Part shown: positions 33,814 through 46,500 of the stretch, piece by piece
How the letters are laid out: the number at the start of each line of letters is the position of its first letter
Numbering within the stretch: position 1 is the first letter of the stretch
Assembly: GCA_025175895.1 (NCBI GenBank)
Contig: JAKLTH010000227.1
Coordinates: forward strand, 248,001-312,000
Source: Wurfbainia villosa
Lineage: Eukaryota; Streptophyta; Magnoliopsida; Zingiberales; Zingiberaceae
Direction of reading: 5' to 3'
DNA length: 64,000 nucleotides
The notes under the pieces: generated by a model
Database searches by the model: none
The model's input: only the letters and a program-made list of their open reading frames with translations
Told to the model about the DNA's origin: nothing
Program-made: the position numbers and the translations under genes

Positions 33814-35017
33814 TTATGCCTTGGTCTTCGAATAGAAGGTGAGGTAATACCAAGCTGCAGAGGCAACCGCGAGGACCAGCAGAGGAAGTAAGTAGTCAGT
33901 TAAGCTGTAGGATGGTGGTGGTGGTTCTCTATATGAAGTGGCTGTCGGTTTCGGAGGCTTTTGGTCGCCTGAAACATAACCTTCGACGGTGCCGATAAGA
34001 TAGTTCTTCATTGAGCTAATGGCAGAGCTGCTGTGACCAACCTCTTCAAATGCTTGGGTGGCATCTCCAGAAGCTTTTGATATATGCAAATGAATCGCCA
34101 AAGAAACAACAATTTAGAAGCACTATCATAAAAGATATCCTATCAAGAACATATGCCGCACTTTCTATCAAAAGAATCAACAACTATTTATAGTTCTGAA
34201 ATGAGATCTTCAGATTAAAGAAAGGAACAATTCGACAAAGAACTAATGATGTTTGAAAATTGTTTCTTCTCTATGGATCTTATAGAAAACACCATTATCA
34301 ATATCAGTTCATATCTGTGTCAACTATTTAGAGTCAATTACATGAATCATATATCTCCATTGAGCTCTGTACGAGGACACTATCATCACAAAAACAAAAA
34401 AAACAAGATCAAAGATTCTGATTCATAGGTGTATTCAAATTCTGAAGCTAAGACTCTAGATCTAATGCGACTCTCAATCTTTTTTCATCCAAACTTGGGA
34501 TCGTGATTGCTCTCGATAAGAGTACCGCACTAAATTTTATTATTTGAAACAGAAGTGGAGCCAAAAAAAGGATAAACTCTTGAATATAATCTGAATGTCT
34601 CAAATGATGAATAAGGAATAAATTTTTTTGGAAGGACTGATTCCTTCCAAACACCAAATGATCTCCCACAGGATGCGACAAGGAAAAACAATCATAAATC
34701 AGGTAAAAAAAAAAGAGAGGAAAAACTCGATTGAGAAAGAACAAAATGGAGCAAGCACCTGATGCATGAAGAATAACATCCTCTCCACCTGGATGCTCCT
34801 CCATGAAGATAGTCACATCGTATACCTAAATCAGAACCAAAGTCAGAGGACTAAACGACCACTGGATTCTTCAAATCTAGCGCCCTAAAAGTAAAGCCCT
34901 AATTTTGTGCCGAAACAAGAGGAAATTTTGCACCTTCCCGCCGATCGACAACCAGCAGTCTTGCTTGGTGGTATGGAGCGAGATCTCGGCGGCAGAGTAG
35001 GACTTCAGCTCCGCCAT
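33814..35017 (-). CDS. Cytochrome b5, ER-anchored, three exons
   Basis: This haem protein passes electrons to fatty-acid desaturases, hydroxylases and some P450s at the ER surface. Exons, in transcript order: 34934-35017, 34759-34825 and 33814-34073. They total 411 nt and 136 residues, the usual plant length. The start MAELKSYSAAEISLH is in a good context (CCACCATGGCG). The haem-binding fold shows YDVTIFMEEHPGGEDVILH, with the first axial His in HPGG, and AFEEVGHSSSA with the second. A linker rich in Pro/Ser follows, and then one C-terminal membrane segment, YLLPLLVLAVASAAWYYLTF, with the short polar tail YSKTKA expected for a tail-anchored protein. Both introns are GT-AG. Upstream, a GGAGA repeat near 35030-35052 lies in the likely 5'UTR. 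Confidence 0.96.
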
Positions 35018-36011
35018 GGTGGATTTGGGAAGGAGAGGAGAGGAGAGGAGAGAGGAGCTGAAGACTAAAAATAAATCGCCTCCTTGAAAGTGAATCAAGC
35101 TTTTGGGGGCCGGGGTATGGTTGCGCAAGGTAATTGGGATCCTTTATTTTATAGTTGTCGCAAAGTGCAAGTTAAAAGTCCTATGGAGTGCCATTGAACA
35201 GACAAAAAAAAATTGCGTGGCGGTCGATGATTGGATGCAATTTCAGAGAACTCTCCTAATCGGATCTTTTCAACGATTCACGGCGCCCGGGATCATTGGA
35301 CGTTGACTCTTCATGGTCAGTTTCAGAGACAACAAATGATTTTTAAAAAAAAAGTATAATATTTTAGTATTTAAATATTCTCTCTATTAATAAAAAAAAA
35401 TGTAATTTAGAAAAAAAAAGATAAATTGTGTACTAATCTTTCTATGATATAATTTTAATGTTAGATAGAGAGCTTGCATTTTTGACGAATGTAATAAATT
35501 CCCTTTGGCTGAGGATAGATTTTATTTTTTTCAATTTCTCAATGGAAAATTTAATAATGTTCTCACAATATTTATATTTTAAATACTCTTTCATAGAAAA
35601 ATAAATTAAGTATATTTTTTTATATTAAAACAATATTAAAGATGTTTAGATAATTACTTAAACATTTGGGGCGATTTTGAAAATTACCCTGCTGTTTACT
35701 TGTCTATTTCCGCAACCCTACTGCCGTCTGCCGGCGTATCCTGACCTCTCCTTCCTTCGATCCTTCTCTCATCCTCGCCCTTTTTCTTCTTCTCTCTCCT
35801 CGGATCGCTGCCTTCGCAGTTACCACCTCCGTTCCCCAGTCACGATCGTATCCCCTCCCCATTCCTTCGATTTTTCTCTGTGGGCGACGGGCATGGTTGT
35901 AAAAATCTATCTCGGCCAGCCTCCAATGTCGTCGTCGAGCTTCGTCGTTTCGTCGCGTGGGACCGCAGCGCAGCAAGCGGCGGAGCAGAGCAAAAAGAGA
36001 TAGAAAGAAAG
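35018..36011. promoter_or_regulatory. Divergent upstream region of cytochrome b5 (-) and the TlyA-type gene (+)
   Basis: About 1 kb separates the two starts. Near the cytochrome b5 start lies GA-rich likely 5'UTR. From about 35700 to 36011 the sequence is C/T-rich and GC-richer, as expected for the 5'UTR and proximal promoter of the plus-strand gene. The middle (35335-35690) is very AT-rich. No other gene is visible. Confidence 0.5.
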
Positions 36012-39000
36012 ATGGCTTTATCGCTTAGTATGGGCCGCTCTTTTGCAAGTTGCCTCCTTTCCTCCGCCTTGAAATCCAGTCTGCGTTCTTTGCAGTGTAA
36101 GCATCGCATATCCTTTCTGCGAATTATCACTTGCTGGTTTTGTGCATCGAATCGCTACGCTGATTGCTGCATCGAATGGCTTCAAAAGACCGATTTTCCC
36201 ATATTGTTTTTGTACGATACTGGTCTTAACTTTCTATCTGCTTAATCGTATCGATGTAGATTGTGTAGTGAGTTTGGAAAAAATTTGTTGCTATTTCCTT
36301 TGTGTAAACTTCACTTTTTCCCTTTATTATCAATTTGAGTTTGTTTGGTAGTATTCTCCCAAAGTTATTGCAAATTCGATCCTCTTTCTTCTATTCTGTC
36401 TTATTTTTGCAGTCAAGTTGGTTAACTATGCACACTCTTCGAATTCGCCCTTGGCCAGGACCTTCGCCACAATAAAAGCCGAAAGGCTCCCTCTGCGGAA
36501 GAAGTAAAGTCGTCGAAGTATCTTTCTTTTTCGTTTTTTCTTTGTGTACTCAAACATATTTAACTGCCAAGAATAGAGTTGGGAATTGGATAAGGCATAA
36601 GAATTGTGACACTAGATGGACGTTGGGACGATGATCATTTGTGGCGCGGGGGATGGTTCCCTGTGCGTTTTCACTCGAGAACCAACTACATTTATTATTG
36701 ATGGTTGTTTTAGCAAACTGGTAGCTTCAAATGGTTCCAGTGGTACCTAAGTTCTAAATTACCCTTGGTATTTGTTCAAACTGTGCCAGTTTATGAAAAC
36801 AAATTCATTGATTGTGCATTTGATATGAGCCTCATGTCACATTCTTGTGCAACTGAAAACAGAACATATTTCAACATACTGACGAGTTCATTGAGAAACG
36901 TGCATGCATGTATGGTCTCTACCATTTAATTTAGTACCCAGAGATGGTCATTTTTCTCATGGATGGTCTTGTTGCATGCTAAAGCTGAAGTATATAAACC
37001 TGGATCATTGATATGGTAATGATATATTGAAGAGCGTGATAGCAGATGGGCTATATCGGAAATTGAAATCTGAAAGAAAAATTCTTAATTGCCTTATTCC
37101 TAGGTCCTGGATTACCTAATTTGAACCACATCACAGATTCCTGAAAAGCTGTAATTTTTTGGTCAAGATTAATTTTTTTAGGTTATTGGCTACAATCAAA
37201 ACATAATCTAGTTCTTTCTGTATGGTACCTAGGAAATTTTTATCGGATATATTTGTGAGTTTCTTAAGATCTACTGTCATTTCTTTTTTATTTCGCCAGA
37301 AGGAAGCGATTGGATGAACTATGCGTCGAAAGGTTTCAAGAGTATAGTCGAACATTGATTCAGTCTTGGATCTTGCAAGGTTCATTATTTTATTAATACT
37401 GACTGTCCTGTTTTCTAGTCTGAACATGATGAATTGTATAATAAGTTTGCTGGCCTAAATTACTCACCCTAAACTTTTGTATGTTTCTAGTTTCATGAGT
37501 ATCTGGTGTTAGTGAAACTAATATAGATGTAATTTCATAAATTTAATTGATAATGGTGTTCCTGTTTGTCTTTGTGTGGACTAAAGTATGCTTCCTGTTT
37601 TTCCTAAAATGTGCAATTGGAAAATTTATGGCCTACTTTCAATAACTCACAAATTGATATGCTCATCTTAGCAACATATACAGTAAACTAGTACCACATG
37701 AGTATCTTTAGAAGTATTTGAACTTGTAGGGAGACTTGCATTCGTTGAAATGGGTCTCATATGTGTGAGTTTTCATAAATTTGATTTATAACTGTGTTCA
37801 AAAACTTGAACGGCATCAGTAAACTAATATAAATATACTTGAGTTTTCATAAACTTGATTGAGAACAATGTTTCCATTTTTTTCTTTGTCGTGGACTTTT
37901 AGTATGCTTTCTGCTCTTTCTAAAATGTGCAATTGGAAAATATACAGTTTAGTTTTTGTAACTTACAAATTGATATGTTCATCTTAGCGACACATACAGT
38001 AAATCAGTTCCACATAAGTATCTTTAGATTATTTGAACGTGCAGCGAAACTTGCATTTATTGAACGGGTCGCATATGCATGATTCATGATTCACTTTTGT
38101 CGTGATTGTGGAAGGTGATGCACTAACTTATATGGTTTATTGTGTTTTTTTGGTTGACAGGTAAGGTATTTGTGGACGGAAGAGTAGTTAGTAAAGCTGG
38201 AACACCTACCTCAGACAGTTCAGTCATAGAGATAAAGGCCGAAATACCAAAATTTGTATGTAGGTGATGCTTCTGAACAAACTTTCTAGCTTATATTTTG
38301 TGAACTTCTTGAATGTGTGTTCCTAAATTTCTATCCCTTTTCGTGTGCATCACAGAGCAGGATACAAGTTAGAGGCTGCCATTGAGAAGCTCAATGTTGA
38401 TGTTGCTGACAAAATAGCTCTTGATTCAGGATTATCCACAGGTGGTTTTACTGACTGCTTGCTCCAACATGGTGCATCTCACGTTTATGGTGTTGATGTT
38501 GGCTATGGACAGGTAAACAGTTTGTTCGATCAATGATTACAACAAAGTTTGAAGAATCTCAATCTAAAAAAAAAATATTAAATTGTCACATTAGCGGCTT
38601 TTCCAACTGCTCCTACTGGTGGATGAGATAAATCAGGATCCTAGTTGGCAAGTGCGGGGGTCGGTCGATGGCCCAGGATAATGAAATCTCTAAAAATTGA
38701 CTCTTGACCATTATAAACAAATTCTTTTATACTTACTAACTGGGTTAGCTTAAGAATCTCAATCTAAAGCTTAGCTGCATATGACATATGAATAATAAAT
38801 TAATTATTCACAATTCTTTTCTTTGTTGCATTCATAATGATTAAATTTTGTAGGTTGCCGATAAAATTCGCAGAGATAAGCGTGTTTCTGTAATTGAAAG
38901 GACAAATCTGAGATATCTTCCTGGTCTACCACAACAAGTTGATATCGTGACCTTAGATTTATCCTTCATCTCTATACTTTTGGTATGGGTTAACTACCAA

Positions 39001-40181
39001 TTCTTGGTTATTTATTACATGGCTAATCTTCCTGTTTTTTAGTTACATGCATCTGTATTTGACAATAGATTTTATTTGTTTTAATGGGGGTGTGCTTTCT
39101 TGCTTTCATTTCTAATATTATGAAACTTAGTGCTTTTGGTTTGTGTTTTTTTTTATTTTTTATTTCTTTGGTGGTGGGTTATCACGAATACATTTTCTGA
39201 ATAATTTTGTAATCTTTTATGTATTGGGCTAATTGTAGGTCATGCCGGCTGTTGTCAAAGTTATGAAGCTAGATTCCACATTGGTAACCTTGGTGAAACC
39301 TCAGTTTGAGGCGCGAAGGTCCCAGGTATAGGACATTAATTATTCATATCGATGATTCTGTAGAATTTTTCTCCATTGGAAACATATATCCCGATATAAT
39401 TTCATAAGTGATAAGTTTTCGAAAATGATATGTTTCATGTTACTACTACATAGAGCGGTGGAGCAACCTACTTTAGTCACTCCAACTATAGAGCTACGGA
39501 AACGGCCTCCAATAACCTTCTCGATCACGTTCTCAAACCCAAGTTAATGTGCTAATTTTTAGAATAAAGTACTTAATAATAAAAATAATTGCAGGTTAAC
39601 TCCACTTTGGTGGGGCACTGTCCTCAGCATTAATTGCTGTTACCTTCAAAAAAATAAAAAACTTTTTGCAAAAATGAAGAAATTGGCATCAAAATGTTCT
39701 GTTGTGTATAACTTTGGCCTGGCCTAGTTTTAAGGATAATATGGTTTATGATGATTTAATCTTTTGAACTTGCACTTTTTCTTCTAACCAGGTTGGAGGT
39801 GGTGGAATTGTTAGAGATCCTGAAGTGCATCAAGAAGTAGGTGTCATTCTCATTCCATACTTTTCAATTAACAAGAATAGTACAAACTCGGAAACATTAT
39901 AATTTTTTTAGTCGAGTTGCTATGAGCCTTCCTTCACTAATTCCTCGTCCACGTAGTTTTAGGAACTTGAGTATGTGTTATTGTGGACTCAAGTAGACCA
40001 GGAACATTTGTGCAACAGTAACACACTCCAACTATGACTGCAGGTTCTTGAGAAAATAATCAAAGGGGTTGAAGGATTTGGATTCTGTTGCAAAGGCTGG
40101 ATAGAGTCTCCCATAAAGGGCGCCGAGGGCAACAAAGAATTTCTAGTGTGTTTTCAGCGAATTCCTGTAGAATCGACATAA
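36012..40181 (+). CDS. TlyA-type S4/FtsJ rRNA methyltransferase, organelle-targeted, nine exons
   Basis: Members of this family (bacterial TlyA/hemolysin A-like) are 2'-O-ribose methyltransferases acting on rRNA; the hemolysin name is historical. Exons: 36012-36096, 36413-36503, 37300-37379, 38161-38263, 38356-38512, 38854-38982, 39239-39325, 39792-39836 and 40044-40181. They total 915 nt and 304 residues, all in phase. The N-terminus (MALSLSMGRSFASCLLSSAL...) is rich in Ser/Leu/Arg, as in organellar presequences. An S4 RNA-binding region follows (RKRLDELCVERFQEYSRTLI, GKVFVDGRVVSKAGTP). The FtsJ-like domain has AGYKLEAAIE, the SAM-binding LDSGLSTGGFTDCLLQHGAS, VYGVDVGYGQ, LDLSFISI and LVKPQFEARR, which include the K-D-K-E positions of this fold. 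Whether the organelle is chloroplast or mitochondrion cannot be settled from the sequence. The gene is tail-to-tail with the KDO8P synthase gene. Confidence 0.95.
38584..38750 (+). repeat. Dispersed repeat family B, copy 1
   Basis: A segment of about 165 bp, starting TGTCACATTAGCGGCTTTTC, aligns with 57675-57833. Shared blocks include ATTAGCGG, GATAAAT(C/T)AGG, GGC(A/T)AG(T/C)GC and AAAAAT(T/C)GAC. It lies in the intron 38513-38853 of the TlyA-type gene. It is not assignable to a family I know. Confidence 0.65.
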
Positions 40182-40537
40182 ATGTCTGTTTTTCCGGTTC
40201 ATATCTGGTTTGCCATGCAGATTTTGTTAGGGAATATACAATTTTTAAGAAGCTGGGAAATAAGATGACAAATTGCATTTTTTTTTTTAACTTGTTCTTA
40301 TTGCATAAGCGTAAGCAAAAGTTTTTATAACCACACAAGCACTGATCTCTTGTTTTTTTTTGTGCGTCAATGACATTAGTCTCTAGGTTGTAGCTAGCAA
40401 AGAACACGAAGAAGCAGGAGTTCTATGTTTGCACATAACAAATTCAAAAAAATGCCAAATACGAATACTGCTCCGGATCCAAGACAAATAAGCTGCTAAG
40501 CATAGGATTTCATGCCTTAATGATATTCATGTCGAAC
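40182..40537. other. Convergent 3'UTR region
   Basis: Only 356 bases separate the stop codons of the TlyA-type gene (+) and the KDO8P synthase gene (-), so their 3'UTRs probably meet or overlap. There is nothing else of note. Confidence 0.6.
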
Positions 40538-43500
40538 CTAATCACGGCAAGGTGTCAGATCGATTTTGAATGCCTTTTTGCCCTTTGTGACCCTCTTCAC
40601 AAACAAAAAAGAAAAGGAATTTACAAATAGATGCACATTAACAGAAAATGCAAGTATCTATAGGCGCATTAATGAAAGAACAGAAGGCTTACAGCAATAG
40701 CCATGAGCTCCTCCAGCAGTTCCTCCAAATTCTTTAATGGCTGCATCATTTAGTTGCATTAGCAAAAAATAATTTGCTGACGCTTAAACTAATACTTTCT
40801 TTGGATTGCTTAATAAAAAGTACTGACCCATTGTGTTGGACCGTCAACAGGTGCACTAAGGGGGTTATCGTGTACCTATTAAGAAAGACCAACAGTTGAT
40901 ACTAGTATTTGATGTAGTTGCCTTGCATCCCAAACACTTTTTAAACATGAAATGTAACGATGCAATTTATGTTATGTTAGTATTTCACCGTACAGACAGT
41001 TGCAACTCAAATGTTACTCAAAAGCACGAAGTCAATGAGATGCCAACCAAAGAATTCAGTTAATAATTACGGCCGAAGCAATTCCCAAATTCCTGGTACC
41101 CTGTGCAACTCTTCTCAACATTCTTTCATGTTTAAAAAACTTTTTTATTAATTCAAAGTGATCTTAAATTAGAATGTCACAATCTTCCCCACTGATGTCC
41201 TTTTCAAAGTTCAAAATTTAACTCGTATCCAAAATCTAACACCTTAAATTGAAGGCTAATCATTAACTCAAAATTCTTAAGCCAAAGTACCACACTTATC
41301 TAAGCTTATAAAACTAGCCTACAAATTAGCATGTGGGACTAAACCTGAGTGTCACAGTTAAAATCTTCTTTCCACATATTATTATGCCCCAACACAGAGG
41401 ATTTACATCAAAGAAAAATGAGGTAGAACAATTGTACAAGTCTCGAAAATAACAAAAGAGTATCTAAGTTCTTTAATGTGTATACCAGTATGACAATAGC
41501 AGGAAATCTTTAGAAATTTGCAAATGACAAGTGTAAATGGCGTGTACCTCCATGAAAATTCCATCAACACCGACAGCAACTGCTGTCCTTGCAATGCATG
41601 GTATTAGTTCACGGAGACCACCACTTGCAACACCGCCACCATCAAGCTAAAGCAACAGAATGGTGACAACAAAACGAATCACGTAGAAAAAAACGGAAGT
41701 AGAACTAGAAAAGAATAGCACAGAAAGCATAGTTGTAGTTGCAGCGGTAGCAGCAAATAACAGTTGCAAACAGAATCAGAGACTGCCTAAAAGACAATCA
41801 TATGCTTTATGGAGGATAACCATACAGATATTTTGTAAAAAAAAACAAAATTATGGAATGAATGCCTTTTTCTGTTATGAGAACAAACTGCGAGACCAGA
41901 ACAGTCAAGAACAACAGAGATAAACTTAATTGACTTAGGATTTGACATAAAATGGAGATCAGATAAAGATCCAAGCTACAAAATCAAATCGATATAACTT
42001 AAGTGTAAGAGCAATGTAGGATGACAAGGCTGAGGTCTCAATGAATTGCCTATGCTGTAGTGTAAATCCTACATTTGGATGGTTATTGTCGATGAATTGT
42101 CAGGCCTGAGGTTTATCCAGAATCCATGTGATTTAAAAAAAGGCGGTAATAATGTTTTGGAACTCTCTTACTAAGAGGAAGAGTTCTGATTCTACCTTCC
42201 CAGCTTTTTTTTGGATAACATGAAAAATCATAACAAGTTGACCGATGACCCATCTGCTAAAAACTTGTGATGGTTTGCTTAGAGTTTATTTGTACGTCTT
42301 ACGCTGTCATTGCTTTAGCATTGAGTATAATTAGTAGTCAAACAGCCTAAACCAGCAAGTAAAATAGGGTTTATTCAACCCTGGATACTTTATTCAGATT
42401 TTTTTTATAGGCACTCAACATTTAAAGGAATATATAAATTCTAAATAGAAAGTATCCATGATTGTTAACTTAGAAGCAGCTGGAAAAGACCCCACTCTTG
42501 TTTCAAAATACTCAATGCTTTTATTTTCAAGCCCGTCAAGGCAAATGAAAGAGGAAATTTCAAAATAACTCCTGAAACAATGTTTAGTCTAAAACATTGT
42601 TGTACAGAAAACATGTGCATTAGTGCTTTATTTGTGGGGGTTTTTTTTTCCATTTTTCAGGTTTTTTATTGGATTTTCAGAAATTGAGGACCTTGTTTGG
42701 GAATTTTGGAACCTGAGGAACCCTTTTTCAGAATTTACCCAAAACTAATGCAAATCCACACCTTCTTCCCTGCAGGTTGTTGGAGAGAATGTGTAATATC
42801 TGCTACCTGTTACAAAGGAATTTTCAAAGCTGAGTTTAATTTAGAGGAAGTGAAACGAGGAAATAAGATTGTAGTTTGTAAAAGGTAACACCTAAATTAT
42901 GATTGGAAAATAAAATAAAATTAAAAATAATACAGTGGATTTTTAAATTGTAGAAAAGTTTAAAATTGTCTAAATCATTTAAAATTTTTATAGATTGTCA
43001 TATTTAAAAAAAAAAAAAGTAGAGAGTTTTTAAAAGGTATTTAATTTTTTCTAAATTGTTAATCACAGTGTTCATTGGGATGAACAGAGTCAAAGAACAA
43101 GTCCTATTATTAGTCTAAAATCTCACATATTAGAATAATTTTTGATAAGTTTCCTTTCGTTTATCTGTGTGAAATAATTATCTTTTTATCAATTTTGTCT
43201 TAATTTTTTATATGATTCGAGAGTTCAATTTTGATGTGCATCAAGTGGTATTAGAGCCATATTGATGATTTGGTCTCGGTACAAGTTCTTCCTCACTATT
43301 GCAAGGAACATTCATTTCGATTCAACACCATTTACTCAGGAACTCTTTTTAGTGCAGCACTATTCGTGTTTACACAAAGAAGACACCTCATCAACCTCCA
43401 ACACCCGTACCTATAATCTACATAGCCGAGAGCCATTAATGCATACTGGCCTTCACCTGCGTGATCTACACTGTCACCAGTGCCAATCCTTGCCACACAG

Positions 43501-46500
43501 ACCATGACCTACACCTACATAGTCTCACACTAGCCACCTCTCGGTCGGAATATCTCTCCCTAGGTCCAACCATCACAGCGCAATCATTCAGTACATGTAA
43601 CGGGTATGAATAACAAATTTTAGGCGACTATTAGGTCACATGGCTGGGGTAGTGCAAATTTTCATGGTACGCTACATATTTCGATTTGTATAATGCTTCA
43701 AAATAAATCATATTGCGAAAAAGATACATGTACTGAAGCAATATTTCATTTATTTGTTATAACTCAAACCCAACACTAAATAAAACAGGTGGCTCCAAAT
43801 CTAAATTATCAAATGCCTAGGTTAAGAAAATTTATAAAAAGAAGTATTTTGCAGCTAAAATGTGTCTAATAGTTACATGATAAGCTTAATAGGGGACCAA
43901 CAAAATATACAAAGTAATGAATCATGATTGTAGAACATACATAATACTTAATTAAGGGAATGGAGTTAGATTAAAAAAAAATTAAGTTAAACATACTATT
44001 AAGGTAAGTAGAAAATCAATGAAGATTCAAGATCCTTACAACAGGGCAATTTGCTTCTCGTATCCATTCCAAATTGCGTGGATCAACAATCAAATCATCT
44101 AAAATCAAATAATATGAATTCTAACATCAAAACATCTAGAAAAATGGAATTTATATCTTATCTAAGAGTTTAAAAATCAACATTTTTAAAAGCTGAACCG
44201 TAAAAATTGAACTTACTCAACCAGTTGATGGTTATACTTATCTGTTCAAGAGCTTATATGAGCCAAGATTTTATTCAATTCAAAGATAAACCTAAACTAA
44301 AGCATAGCCTCAGCTCAATAAGGCCTTAAGTTGAGCTCAAACAAGGTTTTACAAAGCTGAGCTCCAAGGAACTCATGATAGCTTGGTTCATTTGCAGGAA
44401 AAAAGAAATCTACAAAAATAATTAACTTGCTTTCCTTTTGTAAGATTTGGTACTTCACTTGCATCAATATATTGTTGTTAATATTAGGTTACAACAATGA
44501 ATATCAACTCTACGATGTTTGTGAAAATGAGATACGTGTTCATGTCACTTCAATATGAACAATAGAAAAAATATCAGAGGATAAGTCTGAGATGGAAAAA
44601 ATAAGAACTTCTAACGACTATTAGAAAATGGAGGTATTTTCCTAGGTTTGAACCAAATAAACAAAAGAAAGTGTCTTTATGGGTTGTTCTCAGATGTAAA
44701 GATGCATACTTTTGATCACAGTTGACAGACAGAGGTTTCTCTTTCCATTAAAACCAAGTCAGAAAAGAACTATCTCAACTCAGCCTGAACCATTAATGAA
44801 TATGATTTTTCTCCACATATCCAATATTCTAGACAATTTACAGAAAGACCATGAGTATTAAACTACAGAAAATTCTAAAACAATACTGCAAGTTCTGACA
44901 AACACATAACCAAACTTACTGTAACCAAACATAGTGCCTCTCTCACAAACCATCACATTAGCATTTCCTGCAAGTCTAACTTTTTCTGCAGAATTCACCA
45001 TAACCTAAAAAAGGAATCCACCTTTATCTTCAGAATAGAGGCAAAATAACATGCATGAATTTCAAAAATTATGTGGATTCCATATTTTAAAGATGATAGA
45101 AACCACAGAAATGTCATAAAAGGACTATCTAAAGTTATCAGGTTTGCGATACATTCGACCCACCTAACATGAAGAAACTAATAGAATTCAATTTGGAATT
45201 ACCTATAACACAGACCCAACGCAAAAAATAAAACAAAGAGATCTTAAACTTCCTTTCAGATAAAAAAGGTATGCTTGACTTCACTAATTACCTTGATTAG
45301 TGACTTAGTTTACTTCAAGACTGGAAACAAATGAGTAATGTACCATAGCCAAATTCATGCTACCAAAGAAATCACTGCTAATACAAAATCTAACAAGAAG
45401 GTGCCTTTATTCATTTCTATTAGTCTATTCAACAACAAATAATTCACTATTTTTATCAAAGCAATAGATAAAGTACCTGCCATGGCAATTAAACATTTCA
45501 TAATGAACACCAACAACCTAATTTTATTTCAAGTGGAAACCAAAATCATTCATAGAGTGCATGAATCATATTGAAGGTAACATGCATCGTGACTTCACTA
45601 TAATTTTATGCCAAATTTATTTAGGGAATAAGAACACAAATTAAAAGGCCATCATATCAGATGCAATTAAGATTTTTATATAAAAACACACTTAGCTACT
45701 AATATTATAAAATTTATAACCACTATGAAAATGAATCATCTTGTAACATTAGAGATCTGAACGTCAACAAAGTTGAGTATTTCTACCTGAAAATTTTGAT
45801 CATACAGGGTTCTCATCAAAATACAATCCCAACAGCAGATTTCTCAGTTGGGGAGATAGTCTAGTTAACTATATTATCCATACGTGCATGTTTGTTAGAG
45901 TCTGCGTATAGGTAATTTTGCAATGGTAGAAATTGTATTCCTATAATATTGGAGAATTCACCAAAACATATTATCAATTGAAACATGTTAACCTTTAGTT
46001 AAAACAGAAAAATGAAACAGTTCCAGAAAAATGCTTGAATTATAACTTCTTTATAATTCAACATAAGCAACTTTCTTATGCACACTTTCTCGTCTTTCTT
46101 TAGCACTTGAGGATCTGCAACTTCCTCAAAGGGGCGTCGACATACGCAGCTTGATGCAATAGTGCATGATGAAACTCTTAAATCATACTTAAGCCATTAA
46201 GCTCTTAGGAAAAAAGTGACAAATACAACAATAGTAATTGATATAAATTCAACAAAATGAGCAGGCACAAGTCACTGCCCAGAATTAAGATGAGATATGC
46301 AGAACACAAGTTTTAGATACTTGAAAGAGTGCAGCTTCCATGCTAGGAAATTGCCTATCAGAAGATAATACAACTTCAATATAAACAATTTTCAATCATT
46401 CTGAAAATCATCAGCATGCAGATATAGAGAACTAAACAAAAATATGAACTTACTGAAGGAGCACAAAATTGGCCTTTCTTGATATTTATGATTCTTCCAG

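Noticed and set aside
37131..37427. 98-codon minus-strand frame in the TlyA-type gene
   Set aside because: Antisense to exon 3 and intron sequence; no family features.
36012..40181. Hemolysin/toxin interpretation of the TlyA-type gene
   Set aside because: The S4 and FtsJ-like methyltransferase motifs show an rRNA methyltransferase; the hemolysin name is historical.
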